This document shows, one piece after another, positions 17,285 to 27,426 of a stretch of 54,856 nt of DNA. How positions within the stretch are numbered: the first letter of the stretch is position 1; each line of letters begins with the position of its first letter. The stretch is from Deltaproteobacteria bacterium (GTDB lineage Bacteria; Desulfobacterota; Syntrophobacteria; BM002), in NCBI GenBank assembly GCA_022340905.1, contig JAJDNB010000181.1, forward strand, positions 1 to 54,856, in the 5' to 3' direction. A program made the translations under genes and the position numbers. The notes beneath the pieces were generated by a model. That model saw only the letters and a list, made by a program, of their open reading frames with translations, was not told the origin of the DNA and did no database searches.

Positions 17285-19732
17285 TCACTTGTCAATGGAG
17301 AGAAAGGTTTCCACCTCTAGTTTGTTTCCGTCGGTGCTGATGGTAATAGCACCGTCTACATCGGTCCTATACGTCTGAATGCCTAGAGCGTCATAGCGCC
17401 GACGAATGCTATATGCAGGCAAATGAAAGCGGTTGTCATATCCAACAGAAAAAATTGCTATCTTTGGTTTGAGTCGCTGCAAGAAAGGTAGTGAACTCGA
17501 GGAGCGACTGCCGTGGTGGGGTACCAGGAGAACGTCCACAGGCTGGAGATGCGCTCGTCTCACCAATTGATCTTCAGTTTCTTCCTCGATATCCCCGGGG
17601 AAAAGAAGGGAAACATCTTTGTATCTGAGACGAACTACCAGAGAGAGGTTGTTGAGTTCCTTATTTGTGAGATTTGTTGCACTGCCTAAGAAATCAGTTG
17701 GTGGATGCAGCACCTGGACTTCCACTCCGTTTATGTTCTGGTTAGATGAGAGTTCTTTTGGGCTCAAGAAGAGCACTTTTTTCTCAGCCAGCGTTTTGAG
17801 CAGACTGCGGAAATCAGGATCCCACCTGGACACAGTGCTATACCAAAATTGCTCAACGGGAAAATGGGCGGCAATGAAACGCAAGCCCTGATAGTGATCG
17901 GGATGGGGATGGCTGAGCACCATGGCGTCCAAGCGAGTTATCCGACGGTGCCAAAGGTAGGGCGCCAGGACATATCTCCCCAGATCAAAGGAATTATCGT
18001 GAAAGCCACCGCCATCAATCAGCATGGCGCTCTGCCCAGGGAACTCGACCACGGCTGAGTTGCCTTGACTCACGTCCAAGAAAGTGACCCGGAGCAAAGA
18101 TCTAGCCGCGAGGAAATGGTTGGGAACCATCCAGGAACCGAGAAGGACCAGGGAACAGAGGGCCATTAAGCCAAAGCACCACCGACGCTTCGTAATTGCC
18201 AATGGGAGCAATAATATGAGGTAAGCAACAGCCACTTGCCAGACTCTAGGACTTCCAGGCCAGAAAGTGGCCCAAGCGAAATTACCCAGCCTGCCCGAAA
18301 GAGCGACAACCAGGTTGAGACCCAAACTACCCGCAGTCAATAGGAAACCAGCCAGCGAAACGGACAAAGGGAGTAACAAGACAGCCAATAAGCCAGCGGG
18401 CAAAACAAGAAAACCGACAACCGGAACGGCTATTAGATTTGCCGGAATACCGAGGGGAGTGAATCGGTGAAAATGATAGAGGGCCACAGGAGTGGTATAG
18501 AGAAATATTATCAAGGAGCCGCAGATAAACTGATAGAGGCGGCGGCCCAGACGAGAAAACCTTTGTTTTTTGTCATCCTGGGGCAGAAGCAGGCGAGGTA
18601 CGGGCAGAAGTGGGAATATACAAATTAGGGCAGCTACACCAATAAAGGAGAGCTGAAAAGATGCAGTAAAGAGCGCTTCTGGATACATACTCAAGATAAG
18701 GAAGGCCGCAAGCAAGAGGGAGTTAACAAGATCCTTTTCCCGCTGGACCACCAAGGACAGGGTAAAAACGGCGAGCATAAGGGTGGCGCGCAAAGCGGGT
18801 AATGCCATGCCGGTGAGCATACCGTAACCGAGGGCGGCAGGAAATGCGGCGAGAGCAGCCACAGGCCGAGACCCCCACCTGCCGGTTACAGAGGGAATGC
18901 GCACCAAGATAAAGTGACATGTCAAGAAAGCGAAGCCCGCCACCAGTCCAAGATGGAGGCCGGAAATGGCAAGCAAGTGTCCAATCCCTGCATTGTACAG
19001 GAGTTCTCGGAGGTCAACACTCAGAGAATAGCGTTCTCCCAACAAGAGAGATCGATAGAGACCAGAAAGATCGGAGGGAAGCCAAGCATCAATGAAAGCC
19101 CGTATTTTAGTGCGGCAGGCATGGAGGAAGAAATTCCAGTTTTGCTCAGGTTTTCCCAGGGGTACCAGATCCAAATCGCTGCGCACATAGCCCCTAAGCC
19201 AGATTTTTTGATTGGCAAGATGCTGTCTGTAATCGAATGATCCTGGGTTGTTGAAGTTCCGTACGGGTCTGATCCGAACTCGGCCAGCTAACCGTTGTCC
19301 CACTGGCCAATGTTTTTGACAATCTCGAATGGTGAGGAATAGGTTGCCTGAAACAGTCTGCCAGGTTTCACTTTCTTTGTAGGATGCCAAATTCAAGATA
19401 AGCCTGCTGCTGCTTGGGCCTTGTTCAAGGGAATCAATAACTGTGCCCGTGAGGACTACATGCTTTCTGTGCAAGAGCTTTTGAATGGTATGGGGAAGCC
19501 GATCGGGATCAGGAATCCTGCTAGAAGCGACTATGCCGATGAGGATGAAAATAATCACGGGCAGGAGCCATGATTTCCCGCCTTGCACCACAAAGAAGAA
19601 AAAGAGGGCACAGAGGAAAACTGTCAAGATAAAAAGGAAGGTGACCAGCTCCGGCGAGAGGTAGCGACCTATAACAATGCCACTACCGAAGCTGAATAAA
19701 AGGTGAAAAAGAGGACGGTGTGGAAGCCCCAC
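17285..19732 (-). CDS. comEC: ComEC/Rec2 family DNA-uptake channel and hydrolase
   Basis: 815 residues from a GTG start (19732) with only weak Shine-Dalgarno support. N-terminal helices, an OB-like domain (about 90-180), the Competence membrane domain (about 220-500, with LLGERYSLSVDLRELLYNAG and HLLAISGLHLGLVAG), and a C-terminal metallo-beta-lactamase domain (about 545-800) with MVLSHPHPDHYQGL and LVPHHGSRSSSS metal-site motifs. ComEC carries single-stranded DNA across the inner membrane in natural transformation; the hydrolase part is proposed to degrade the other strand. It is alone on this strand between the transporter and murA; no pilus or comEA gene is next to it. Confidence 0.93.
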   Translation of the reverse strand: MGLPHRPLFHLLFSFGSGIVIGRYLSPELVTFLFILTVFLCALFFFFVVQGGKSWLLPVIIFILIGIVASSRIPDPDRLPHTIQKLLHRKHVVLTGTVIDSLEQGPSSSRLILNLASYKESETWQTVSGNLFLTIRDCQKHWPVGQRLAGRVRIRPVRNFNNPGSFDYRQHLANQKIWLRGYVRSDLDLVPLGKPEQNWNFFLHACRTKIRAFIDAWLPSDLSGLYRSLLLGERYSLSVDLRELLYNAGIGHLLAISGLHLGLVAGFAFLTCHFILVRIPSVTGRWGSRPVAALAAFPAALGYGMLTGMALPALRATLMLAVFTLSLVVQREKDLVNSLLLAAFLILSMYPEALFTASFQLSFIGVAALICIFPLLPVPRLLLPQDDKKQRFSRLGRRLYQFICGSLIIFLYTTPVALYHFHRFTPLGIPANLIAVPVVGFLVLPAGLLAVLLLPLSVSLAGFLLTAGSLGLNLVVALSGRLGNFAWATFWPGSPRVWQVAVAYLILLLPLAITKRRWCFGLMALCSLVLLGSWMVPNHFLAARSLLRVTFLDVSQGNSAVVEFPGQSAMLIDGGGFHDNSFDLGRYVLAPYLWHRRITRLDAMVLSHPHPDHYQGLRFIAAHFPVEQFWYSTVSRWDPDFRSLLKTLAEKKVLFLSPKELSSNQNINGVEVQVLHPPTDFLGSATNLTNKELNNLSLVVRLRYKDVSLLFPGDIEEETEDQLVRRAHLQPVDVLLVPHHGSRSSSSLPFLQRLKPKIAIFSVGYDNRFHLPAYSIRRRYDALGIQTYRTDVDGAITISTDGNKLEVETFLSIDK

Positions 19733-19840
19733 GGTGTGTGCGCCTTTTTCGTGAAATGTATTTGTGCCCTACTATAAATCAACGTAACAAGCAGCGTGCA
19801 GCCCTGTCAACTAGGCACGAGGAACTGAGCACTGGGCACC

Positions 19841-19962
19841 AATTCTCAAGGTGCCAGGTGTCAGGTTTCAGGTGTCAGGGAGGAAAAACAAAAAAGCTAA
19901 AACCTGAACACTGAAACCTCAGTCCTTGCCCTATGCCCCATGCTCTATGCCCCAAGCCTTAT
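19841..19962. repeat. Composite dispersed repeat (TTTCAGG hairpin and ATGCCC words)
   Basis: Fills much of the murA-comEC spacer and touches the murA stop codon. Words CCAGGTGTCAGG and TTTCAGGTGTCAGG (about 19853-19879) face ACCTGAACACTGAAACC (about 19902-19918) across an A-rich loop (AAAAACAAAAAAGC). They are followed by CCTATGCCCCATGCTCTATG. Nearly the same order of parts as at 3.8 kb. Confidence 0.75.
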
Positions 19963-21209
19963 TCCTTGACTCGCTCTATCCTTGCCCCTACTCCTCTCAG
20001 TTTTTCTTCCAGACCCTCGTAGCCTCTATCCAAGTGGTATACTCGGGATACCTCGGTAGTGCCTTCGGCAGCCAAGCCGGCCAGGACCAGAGATGCGCTT
20101 GCCCGCAAATCCGTGGCCATCACTGGAGCACCTTGCAGTGTTGGCCGCCCCCGCACAACGGCGGTGTTACCTTCGATGCTGATGTCGGCGCCCATGCGTT
20201 TCAGCTCGCTTACGTGCATGAAACGGTTTTCAAATATTTTTTCGGTGATTATGCTTTGACCTTCGGCCAGACACATCATGGCCATAATCTGGGCTTGCAT
20301 GTCGGTAGGGAAGCCGGGGTATGGGTTTGTTTTGATGTCTATGCTTCGAATCACTTCTCCCCCAACGGACTTGATCGAACCCTCACTGATTTCGAATTTC
20401 ATCCCCGCTTGTTCCAACTTGTGAATGACCGCCTCCAGATGGTCGGAAATACAGGGTGTAATGGTGATTTCTCCACGGGTAATACCTGCTGCAGTCAAAT
20501 AGGTTGCAGCCTCGATCCGATCAGGCATGACGAAGTGATCCATGGGCTGCAATTTGGACACCCCTTCAATGGTAATTATTGAACTGCCAACACCTGAAAT
20601 ACAAGCGCCCATGTTATTTAAACAGTGGGCCAAGTCGACCACTTCTGGTTCCCGGGCAGCGTTCTCTATGACCGTCTGACCCTCAGCTAGGACCGCGGCC
20701 ATCATCAGGTTGGCAGTGCCAGTGACAGTGGGGATGTCAAAGTAGATGTGATTTCCTGTCAACCTTTTGGCGGAAGCTTCCACGTAGCCGTGCTTTAGGT
20801 CAATACGTACCCCTAACCGTTCCAGGCCGCTCAGGTGAAGGTTGATGGGCCGGGCTCCGATGGCGCAGCCTCCCGGCAGAGACACCCTGGCTCTCTTGAA
20901 GCGTGCCACCAGAGGGCCGAGTACCAGTACCGAGGCCCGCATTGTTTTTACCAGATCGTAAGGGGCTTCATGGCCGTCCACGGTGTCGGTGTGAACACAG
21001 AGGGGATCACCCTCTTCAAAGGTGGCACCAAGGTGGTAGAGGAGCGTTTTGGCAGTACGAATGTCTCTCAAAGGTGGAACATTGTGTAGCCGATGAACAC
21101 CACCGGTAAGCAGGGTAGCGGCTAGAATGGGAAGAGCGGCATTTTTTGCTCCGCTGATCTGCACCGTGCCATTAAGAGGACGACCACCTTCGATGATTAT
21201 TTTATCCAT
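19959..21209 (-). CDS. murA: UDP-N-acetylglucosamine 1-carboxyvinyltransferase MurA
   Basis: 416 residues, the standard MurA length, when started at ATG 21209 ([14 protein letters not shown]), which has GGAGG 11 nt upstream; the frame is open to 21299, but that would add 30 unconserved residues. MurA transfers enolpyruvate from PEP to UDP-GlcNAc, the first committed step of peptidoglycan synthesis, in the cytoplasm. The substrate motif [13 protein letters not shown] is at the N-terminus and the active-site loop [11 protein letters not shown] has Cys115 at the same number as E. coli MurA, so fosfomycin sensitivity is expected. It is the last gene of the prfA-prmC-murA group. Confidence 0.96.
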   Translation of the reverse strand: MDKIIIEGGRPLNGTVQISGAKNAALPILAATLLTGGVHRLHNVPPLRDIRTAKTLLYHLGATFEEGDPLCVHTDTVDGHEAPYDLVKTMRASVLVLGPLVARFKRARVSLPGGCAIGARPINLHLSGLERLGVRIDLKHGYVEASAKRLTGNHIYFDIPTVTGTANLMMAAVLAEGQTVIENAAREPEVVDLAHCLNNMGACISGVGSSIITIEGVSKLQPMDHFVMPDRIEAATYLTAAGITRGEITITPCISDHLEAVIHKLEQAGMKFEISEGSIKSVGGEVIRSIDIKTNPYPGFPTDMQAQIMAMMCLAEGQSIITEKIFENRFMHVSELKRMGADISIEGNTAVVRGRPTLQGAPVMATDLRASASLVLAGLAAEGTTEVSRVYHLDRGYEGLEEKLRGVGARIERVKE

Positions 21210-21251
21210 CTCTTGTACTGCCTCCAAAATCGGGGTTCCACATAAACATAG

Positions 21252-21352
21252 TCGTTCACTTCGTGATGTGAGATCTGGGATGCGGGATTGAACAGACATT
21301 CTTTCTTTATCTCACATCGCATATCACACATCACACATCAAGCACAAGCATG
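21252..21352. repeat. Imperfect inverted repeat of CACATC/GATGTG words
   Basis: TTCGTGATGTGAGATCTGGGATGCGGG on the left is imperfectly complementary to ATCTCACATCGCATATCACACATCACA on the right (two pieces of the same arm), with about 30 nt between. It lies between murA and prmC. A close relative is at 41.45-41.55 kb and fragments are at 44.66 kb. Confidence 0.65.
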
Positions 21353-21383
21353 CATTGCGAGCTTCACCGGTGGAGTTTCAGAT

Positions 21384-22256
21384 TTACTTCTTGACTGCCA
21401 GGAGGATTCGATCTAAGCCACTGTAATCTTTAATTATCCGATAGCTTTCATAAAGCTGACTATCTCTTGCGAGTTGAAGGACACTTTCAGCCTGATCAGC
21501 TCCCATTTCCATGATGAGACCACCTTTATGAGACAGAACGGCAGGGGCCTCCTTGATGATGCGCCTTATAACTGCTAAACCGTCAGGGCCTCCGTCCAGA
21601 GCGTTGCGGGGTTCATAATCACGAATCTCCGGCGAAAGGTTAGAAAATTCAGCGTGGCTTACATAGGGGGGATTGGTTGCCACCACGGCAAATTTTGCTG
21701 AAGAACTGGAAAAGGCACTGAACATGTCAGCGCAGACAAAATGGATTTTGCTATCTATCTGATTCAAGCGGGCATTCTCCCGGGCCAGCTTAACGGCAGC
21801 CATTGACCAGTCGGTTGCCACTATCTTGATTACACCCAATTCTCGGGCCAAAGCAACAGCAATTGCTCCCGAGCCAGTCCCCAAGTCCAAAATTCTAACC
21901 TCAGGGTCGGGAGAACCGAGAAACTCCAGCACGGTCTCCAATAACACTTCAGTTTCCGGTCTAGGAATGAGAACATCAGGACTCACTCTAAAAGGAAGTG
22001 ACCAGAATTCCTGCATTCCCGTGATATATTGGTTGGGTTCGCCCTCCAGACGACGCTTGACAAGGCTCCGAAATTCGGCAAGCTCCTCCTTTACCATTGG
22101 CCGGTCGTAATTCAGATAGAGAAAGAGGCGGTCTTTAGAAAGCAAATGAGCCAGAAGGACCTCAGCAGAAGGGCGAGGTTCTGCCACCTTGTTTTTTTTG
22201 AAATAATCGGTGGTCCAATTCAGGAGTTTTAGGATGGTCCAGGGTTCTTCAGGCAT
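21384..22256 (-). CDS. prmC: Peptide chain release factor N5-glutamine methyltransferase PrmC
   Basis: 290 residues, the family's usual size. It methylates the glutamine of the GGQ motif of release factors RF1/RF2 using S-adenosylmethionine. An N-terminal helical bundle (about 1-85) precedes a Rossmann methyltransferase fold with SAM motif [16 protein letters not shown] and the catalytic NPPY in [10 protein letters not shown]. Its ATG overlaps the last 8 bases of prfA, its substrate's gene, so the two are translationally coupled. The C-terminal end [12 protein letters not shown] is also typical. Confidence 0.95.
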   Translation of the reverse strand: MPEEPWTILKLLNWTTDYFKKNKVAEPRPSAEVLLAHLLSKDRLFLYLNYDRPMVKEELAEFRSLVKRRLEGEPNQYITGMQEFWSLPFRVSPDVLIPRPETEVLLETVLEFLGSPDPEVRILDLGTGSGAIAVALARELGVIKIVATDWSMAAVKLARENARLNQIDSKIHFVCADMFSAFSSSSAKFAVVATNPPYVSHAEFSNLSPEIRDYEPRNALDGGPDGLAVIRRIIKEAPAVLSHKGGLIMEMGADQAESVLQLARDSQLYESYRIIKDYSGLDRILLAVKK

Positions 22257-23319
22257 GATTTGACTGCATGATTGACTCGGCTTTGAAGTGGGTAGTGAGT
22301 GAATCGATGATGGAGTTAATATCCCCTTGGAGAATTTCCTCTAGTTTATAAAGAGTAAGGTTGATTCGGTGATCAGTAACTCGATTTTGAGGAAAATTGT
22401 ACGTGCGTATGCGTTCACTGCGGTCGCCACTACCCACTTGGCTCTTCCGGTCTTCAGCGGTTTTCTCTCTTTGCTCTTGCTGCATTGCGTCCAGAAGCCT
22501 GGCGCGAAGCACCTTTAGTGCCTTGGCTTTGTTCTTGTGCTGAGATTTTTCGTCTTGGCAGGTAACTACAAGCCCAGTTGGCAAATGAGTTATGCGAACA
22601 GCCGAGTCAGTGGTATTGACACTCTGACCGCCCGGGCCGGAAGAGCGAAAGACATCTATGCGAAGGTCGCTGGGCTCAATATCAACTTCCACCTCTTCAG
22701 CTTCAGGCAGCACAGCTACCGTTACGGCGGAAGTATGAATCCGGCCCTGCGCCTCGGTGGTGGGAACTCGCTGTACTCTGTGCACCCCGCTCTCGTATTT
22801 TAGACGGCTGTAGGCACGGTGGCCTGAAATAGAGAAAATGATTTCCTTGAATCCGCCGATGCCCGTGTCGTGGCTACTCAACACATCCGTCTTCCAATTC
22901 ATCAGTTCGGCATGCCGAGTGTACATCCTGAAAAGATCGGCAGCAAAAAGGGCTGCCTCCTCACCGCCGGTCCCGGCCCGAATCTCGAGAATCACGTTTT
23001 TTTCGTCATTGGGATCTTTGGGGGTGAGAAGTTCTTTGAGTTCCTCTTCTAATTCATCAAGGCGCCTCTGCAACTCATTGCTGTCTTCTCTCGCCAACTG
23101 TCTTATTTCGGGGTCAGAGTCATCAAGAAGTTCGCGGTTGTCCTCCAGTCGATGACTCAGCTTCTTGTGCTGTCTCCACGCCTGCACGCACGGTGTGAGA
23201 TCGGCATGTTCTTTGGCAAGTCTTTGGTATTCTCGATGATTGGCAATGATTGCCGGATCACTGAGAGCGTTCTCTAGTTCAAGGTAGCGGGCCTCTATGC
23301 TCTCCAACTTATCGAACAT
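22249..23319 (-). CDS. prfA: Peptide chain release factor 1
   Basis: 356 residues. RF1 recognises UAA and UAG at the ribosome A site. The tripeptide anticodon region reads [12 protein letters not shown], the P-x-T type of RF1, and the catalytic loop is [17 protein letters not shown] with GGQ near residue 230. The N-terminal part is the usual helical domain. Gene order rpmE-prfA-prmC-murA on one strand with an 8-nt prfA/prmC overlap supports co-expression. Confidence 0.96.
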   Translation of the reverse strand: MFDKLESIEARYLELENALSDPAIIANHREYQRLAKEHADLTPCVQAWRQHKKLSHRLEDNRELLDDSDPEIRQLAREDSNELQRRLDELEEELKELLTPKDPNDEKNVILEIRAGTGGEEAALFAADLFRMYTRHAELMNWKTDVLSSHDTGIGGFKEIIFSISGHRAYSRLKYESGVHRVQRVPTTEAQGRIHTSAVTVAVLPEAEEVEVDIEPSDLRIDVFRSSGPGGQSVNTTDSAVRITHLPTGLVVTCQDEKSQHKNKAKALKVLRARLLDAMQQEQREKTAEDRKSQVGSGDRSERIRTYNFPQNRVTDHRINLTLYKLEEILQGDINSIIDSLTTHFKAESIMQSNHA

Positions 23320-23342
23320 CTTGATTCACCAGGCCGAGGAAA

Positions 23343-23600
23343 TTATTCCGCAGCCTCCTCTTGCTTTTCCTCTTCCTGGTCCTTTTGTTTATTCTGATCC
23401 AAGTAATCTCCGTATTTTCTCCGAAAGCGTTCAATACGACCCGCCGAATCTACTAACTTCTGTTTTCCGGTGTAGAAGGGGTGACACTGGGAGCAGATCT
23501 CCACGCTAATACCTTCTTTGGTAGAGCCAGCCTGAAACTCGTGGCCACAGTGACAGCGAATTGTTGTCACTTTATATTCAGGGTGGATATCCTTTTTCAT
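23343..23600 (-). CDS. rpmE: 50S ribosomal protein L31, zinc-binding type
   Basis: 85 residues from ATG 23600 ([11 protein letters not shown]), preceded by AGGAAAG; the frame opens 16 codons further up but without conservation. Zinc-ribbon cysteines are present as CHC and CSQC, so this is the zinc-containing form. PFYTGKQK and [11 protein letters not shown] are the L31 signatures. The last 18 residues are a Lys/Glu/Gln-rich extension beyond the usual end at about 66-70 residues. It lies between rho and prfA, a common order in Proteobacteria. Confidence 0.95.
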   Translation of the reverse strand: MKKDIHPEYKVTTIRCHCGHEFQAGSTKEGISVEICSQCHPFYTGKQKLVDSAGRIERFRRKYGDYLDQNKQKDQEEEKQEEAAE

Positions 23601-23799
23601 AACTTTCCTTTCCTCTTCATCCCAATTTGATTTTCGCTGCCATGGCACTAATGTAGGCAGACTGACACCTTCAAAAAAGTGATCAAGTCATAAACCTTTC
23701 TATAATAGTATCATAGGAGTTATTTGGCAAGAATTCTTTTTCACCCTGATAACCACATTAGGCGGTGGATTTGGGTGGATGGAAGGATAGCCATCTCCA

Positions 23800-25047
23800 T
23801 CATTGATTCATGGAGTCCAAAAATTCTGCGTTAGTCTTAGTTCCGGACAGCTTGTCCAATAAGAATTCCATAGCGTCGACCGTGTTTAAGGGAGAGAGAA
23901 GCTTGCGGAGGATCCACACGCGGTTCAAATCTTCCTGGGGTAGCAAGAGTTCCTCTTTTCGAGTGCCTGAGCGGTTGATATCAATGGATGGGAATATCCG
24001 GCGATCAGCCAGTTTCCGATCCAGGTGAATTTCCATATTCCCTGTACCTTTGAACTCTTCAAAGATAACTTCATCCATGCGGCTACCAGTGTCTATAAGT
24101 GCGGTAGCGATAATGGTGAGACTTCCTCCTCCCTCTATGTTTCGGGCTGCACCGAAAAACCGTTTAGGTCTATGCAGGGCATTGGAATCAACTCCGCCTG
24201 AAAGAATCTTGCCACTGGGGGGCACAACTGTATTATAGGCTCGCGCTAACCGGGTGATGCTATCCAAGAGTATGACTACGTCTCGTTTGTGTTCTACTAA
24301 CCGTTTGGCCTTTTCGATCACCATTTCAGCGACCTGAACATGTCGCTGGGCCGGTTCGTCAAAAGTGGAACTCACCACTTCCGCCTGCACCGACCGCTCC
24401 ATATCGGTAACCTCTTCCGGGCGTTCATCGATGAGCAGGACAATCATGTAAATGTTCTTGTGATTAGCCGTAATGCTATTCGCAATAGCCTGAAGCAGCA
24501 TGGTCTTTCCGGTTCGAGGCGAAGCCACGATGAGCCCTCTTTGGCCTTTTCCGAGTGGAGTAAGCATATCCATGACTCGAGTGGAATAGTTGTCAGGGTC
24601 TGATTCAAGGATCACTCTCTCATCGGGGTAGAGGGGAACAAGATTGTCAAATAGAATCTTGTCCTTGGTGTCTTCAGGATCCTCATAATTGACCGCTTCA
24701 ACTTTAAGGAGTGCAAAATAGCGCTCACCTTCCTTTGGCGGACGGATCTGTCCTGAGACTGTATCCCCCGTTCGCAGGCCAAACCTTCTTATCTGAGACG
24801 GGGAGACATAAATATCATCTGGACCAGGAAGGTAATTGTAGCTTTGCGCTCTCAGAAAGCCGAATCCGTCTGGCAGGGTTTCCAAGACACCCTCACCGTA
24901 AATCAGACCGTCCTGCTCGGCTTGTGCCTGGAGTAGGGCGAAAATCAACTCCTGTTTGCGCATACTGCTAAAACCCTCAATACCATACTCCTTGGCCATC
25001 TGTATCAAACCCTTAATATTCTGTTCTTTTAGTTGTACAAGATCCAT
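23800..25047 (-). CDS. rho: Transcription termination factor Rho
   Basis: 415 residues. Rho is a hexameric RNA-dependent ATPase that ends transcription of untranslated RNA. The N-terminal helix bundle (about 1-45) leads to the RNA-binding cold-shock-like domain ([14 protein letters not shown], about 55-125), then the ATPase domain with P-loop ASPRTGKT, Walker [17 protein letters not shown] and the Q-loop/R-loop segment [18 protein letters not shown]. The end [15 protein letters not shown] is conserved. No long insertion is present in the RNA-binding domain. A 560-bp stretch upstream carries a likely promoter far from the start. Confidence 0.97.
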   Translation of the reverse strand: MDLVQLKEQNIKGLIQMAKEYGIEGFSSMRKQELIFALLQAQAEQDGLIYGEGVLETLPDGFGFLRAQSYNYLPGPDDIYVSPSQIRRFGLRTGDTVSGQIRPPKEGERYFALLKVEAVNYEDPEDTKDKILFDNLVPLYPDERVILESDPDNYSTRVMDMLTPLGKGQRGLIVASPRTGKTMLLQAIANSITANHKNIYMIVLLIDERPEEVTDMERSVQAEVVSSTFDEPAQRHVQVAEMVIEKAKRLVEHKRDVVILLDSITRLARAYNTVVPPSGKILSGGVDSNALHRPKRFFGAARNIEGGGSLTIIATALIDTGSRMDEVIFEEFKGTGNMEIHLDRKLADRRIFPSIDINRSGTRKEELLLPQEDLNRVWILRKLLSPLNTVDAMEFLLDKLSGTKTNAEFLDSMNQ

Positions 25048-25515
25048 ATCTTGTTGCCCATCTACTTAGAAGGGCGTTCCTCCTTTCCCTAGGCGATTAG
25101 AAAGTTATTTTGTTGTCTATTTTCCCGTTCGTTTATTCCACTTATTAGTAGGTCAAAGTGAACAATCCCTGATTTGACCAAGACGAACGTTGAACTCAGC
25201 AGGGATCTGTTCGGTAAGGTTTTGAATGAAAGGCTCGAAAGAGTGGGAGACAATTTATATCGGCGCCGAAATATCAAATAATGTATTCTTCCCCATTTTT
25301 GCTTTCATTAAAATCCAATGTCACATTGCCAGCAGTAGAAAATTGTAACGAATGTCATTCGGAAGTTTATTTCCGCTGGGCAATTAGTTACTTGGAATCA
25401 GAGACCTCTTTGGGAGTTCTGCTGGCGGCTCAAAGGCCAGAATTCGAACTAGTTAGTTTAGGAAATCTCCTCAGGCAGGAAATTTTGCAACTTGCTGGCT
25501 TTTAAATGTACAAAT
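25048..25515 (-). promoter_or_regulatory. Long AT-rich leader upstream of rho
   Basis: Between the rho ATG and its best promoter match lie about 460 nt with no convincing gene. The stretch is AT-rich. In many bacteria the rho leader mediates autoregulation by Rho-dependent attenuation. Here that is inference from length and position only. Confidence 0.4.
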
Positions 25516-25544
25516 AATCTAAAACACAGCCCAAACAGTGTCAA
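25516..25544 (-). promoter_or_regulatory. Candidate sigma70-type promoter for rho
   Basis: On the minus strand TTGACA (25544-25539, 6/6 to consensus) is followed after exactly 17 nt by TAGATT (25521-25516, 4/6). The transcription start would fall near 25509, giving a leader of about 460 nt before rho. Confidence 0.5.
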
Positions 25545-25610
25545 GTCTTTTTTACCCTATTTTGATCTTCATTACCTTATTTAAAGAGGAAAAAGCAAGA
25601 AGTTGATATA

Positions 25611-26315
25611 TCAGTTGTTGTCGTCAGCCTCGTCGCCAATGATGTTCGACAGTTTTGCTCTGCAAGCCACTATGAGTTTCTCTACTTCTCTTTGAGTCTT
25701 GGGGGGCAATACATCCACGTAGTTCGTTAGAACACCCTCGAAGCGACCCAATGCCGCGCTATAGTGTTTCGATTTATAGTAAAACCGTCCCACATATAAA
25801 TCGTGCTCAGCTAGGAGCTTACGGCAATCATTAATCTTTTTGGTTGCCTCATTGGCGTAAGCTGAATCGGCATGCTCTCTTAGGAGCCTTTCAAAGGAGA
25901 GAATGGCCAAGCGAGTCGGCGTCTGGTCGCGATCCAGACTTAGCCTTTGTTCAAAATAGCAAAGACCAATCTGATACTTTACGTAAGGGATAGCCTCGTT
26001 TTTCGGATGAAGCTGAACGAAGTCTTCATAGGCAGTTATGGCTTCTGGGAACTCTTTACGGTAAAAATGGGCATCAGCAACCTTGAGTTCGGCGAGGATG
26101 GCGTACCGGCTGTAGGGATAACGCTCTTTCAGAGTATTGAAGGCCTTGAGGGCATCTTTATAATCTTCATCCTCGAAGGACTCCATTCCCTTTTCAGCCA
26201 GTTCCTCGGCGCTCTCAACCTGCTTGCTCCCGGTGAACCAGGCACAGCCAGCAACTTCCACCAGCAGCCAGAGAAAAATGAGTACACTGGCAAGCTTCCG
26301 GTGCCCCCTTACCAT
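25611..26315 (-). CDS. bamD: Outer-membrane assembly lipoprotein BamD
   Basis: 234 residues from ATG 26315; a GTG at 26342 would lengthen the signal peptide unnaturally, and neither start has a clear Shine-Dalgarno. The signal peptide ends EVAGC (Cys24). Five TPR-like repeats follow, including MESFEDEDYKDALKAFNTL and AHFYRKEFPEAITAYEDF, matching the YfiO/ComL family. BamD is the essential lipoprotein partner of BamA in inserting outer-membrane beta-barrel proteins. It lies between trxA and rho on the same strand, separated from rho by the long leader. Confidence 0.92.
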   Translation of the reverse strand: MVRGHRKLASVLIFLWLLVEVAGCAWFTGSKQVESAEELAEKGMESFEDEDYKDALKAFNTLKERYPYSRYAILAELKVADAHFYRKEFPEAITAYEDFVQLHPKNEAIPYVKYQIGLCYFEQRLSLDRDQTPTRLAILSFERLLREHADSAYANEATKKINDCRKLLAEHDLYVGRFYYKSKHYSAALGRFEGVLTNYVDVLPPKTQREVEKLIVACRAKLSNIIGDEADDNN

Positions 26316-26486
26316 TTGTTCATAGTGTCTAATGCAACCCACGGCTTTATTTCAAGGGAAAATGACTTATCCACCCAAACTTCACTTTGGGGCTTGGCCT
26401 CATTGCGATCAATTGAATTAAGCTTTTTTACTAGGACAAGTTTCAACCTGACTGAGAGCGCGCATGATAGAATAATCTGCAGTGGA

Positions 26487-26816
26487 CTAAATGACTTTCT
26501 TGATGGCGGCATCGATCTGAGACTTGGAGACCGCACCTGTTATCTGCTCAGAAACTTTACCTTCTTTAAAGATGATCAAGGTGGGAATGGCCCTAATGCC
26601 ATATTGAGATGGAGTCTTCGGGCTTTCATCCACGTTACATTTGCCGACTTTAAGGCTTCCTTCATACTCATTTGCTAGTTCGGCAACTACGGGAGCAATG
26701 GCTCTGCATGGCCCGCACCATGGGGCCCAGAAATCCACTAAAACTGGAGTGTCTGACTGCAGTACCTCTGTTTCAAAGGTGTCATCGCTAACTTCAATAA
26801 TATTTTTCTCCGCCAT
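26487..26816 (-). CDS. trxA: Thioredoxin
   Basis: 109 residues from the second of two adjacent ATGs (26816), which has GGAAGGAG seven bases upstream; the first ATG at 26819 would add one residue. The fold motif PVLVDFWAPWCGPCRAIAPV places the redox cysteines at 34 and 37. The cis-proline loop RAIPTLIIFK is present. It reduces protein disulfides in the cytoplasm. There is no thioredoxin reductase gene in the window. Confidence 0.95.
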   Translation of the reverse strand: MAEKNIIEVSDDTFETEVLQSDTPVLVDFWAPWCGPCRAIAPVVAELANEYEGSLKVGKCNVDESPKTPSQYGIRAIPTLIIFKEGKVSEQITGAVSKSQIDAAIKKVI

Positions 26817-27046
26817 CATCGGACTCCTTCCTAATTGAAATAGGAACTGGCCTGCTCAAAGCCGATTACCTTGTGATGGTAGCCTTTGTTTATTCTAAAA
26901 AGCCCGAGCTAGATGAGACCAGCCAGCATATTCTTTATCACCCAAAGGGAATATACATTTTCCGTTAACTTTGTCGTTCGAGATGAGGCTCAAAAAAAGC
27001 AGTCATAATCCACGTTTTAAAGCTCCAGGGCAGCTGAAGTCTCGAA

Positions 27047-27074
27047 TTTAAACATAGAGATAATTGTTTGTCAA
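27047..27074 (-). promoter_or_regulatory. Candidate sigma70-type promoter for trxA
   Basis: On the minus strand TTGACA (27074-27069, 6/6) and TTTAAA (27052-27047, 4/6) are 16 nt apart. The start point would be about 220 nt before trxA. The sequence between promoter and gene shows nothing recognisable. Confidence 0.35.
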
Positions 27075-27330
27075 CGGGAACTTGGGCACAGGGCATAGGG
27101 CATGGGGCATAGGGCATAGAGCATGGAGCAAGGAACATAGGGAAATCCAGCTGACAGCAGACAGTGGGCAACCGGCAGAGATCAGGGGTCGGAGATCAGA
27201 GTTCAGATGTCAGATGACAGGGTCAATAGGCAGTGAGCACTAGGCATCAGGTTCCAAGGCGTCAGGTTTTCCGCCGCAGGCGGATCAGGGAGAAGAAACA
27301 AAGAGGCTGAAACCTCAGTGCTAGTACTCT
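27075..27330. repeat. Mosaic of dispersed repeat words in the trxA-radA spacer
   Basis: This noncoding stretch between two divergent genes is built of GGGCATAGGGCATGGGGCAT words (27092-27130), AGATCAG/CAGATGTCAG words (27180-27220), then GGCGTCAGGTTTT, a TCCGCC-GCA-GGCGGA mini-hairpin and GCTGAAACCTCAGTGC. These are parts of the TTTCAGG and ATGCCC families seen elsewhere, here in the opposite orientation to the 3.8-kb copy for the ATGCCC words. Confidence 0.65.
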
Positions 27331-27336
27331 GTAGCT

Positions 27337-27364
27337 TTGACAACTGATTTTCTTACACAATAAC
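27337..27364 (+). promoter_or_regulatory. Candidate sigma70-type promoter for radA
   Basis: TTGACA (27337-27342, 6/6) and AATAAC (27359-27364, 4/6) are separated by 16 nt. The start point would be about 55 nt before the radA ATG. Confidence 0.35.
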
Positions 27365-27426
27365 TTGACAAGGCAGAGTGTTCCGGCCAAACTTGATCGC
27401 ACACTTTATTGATAGGCAGTCAGCAT

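Noticed and set aside
19926-20582. 218-codon plus-strand frame over the murA 3' half
   Set aside because: It is antisense to murA, whose reading is unambiguous, and its product matches nothing.
25281-25505. Possible 74-codon plus-strand gene in the rho leader
   Set aside because: No ribosome-binding site, no recognisable fold, and it overlaps the likely rho promoter and leader on the other strand.
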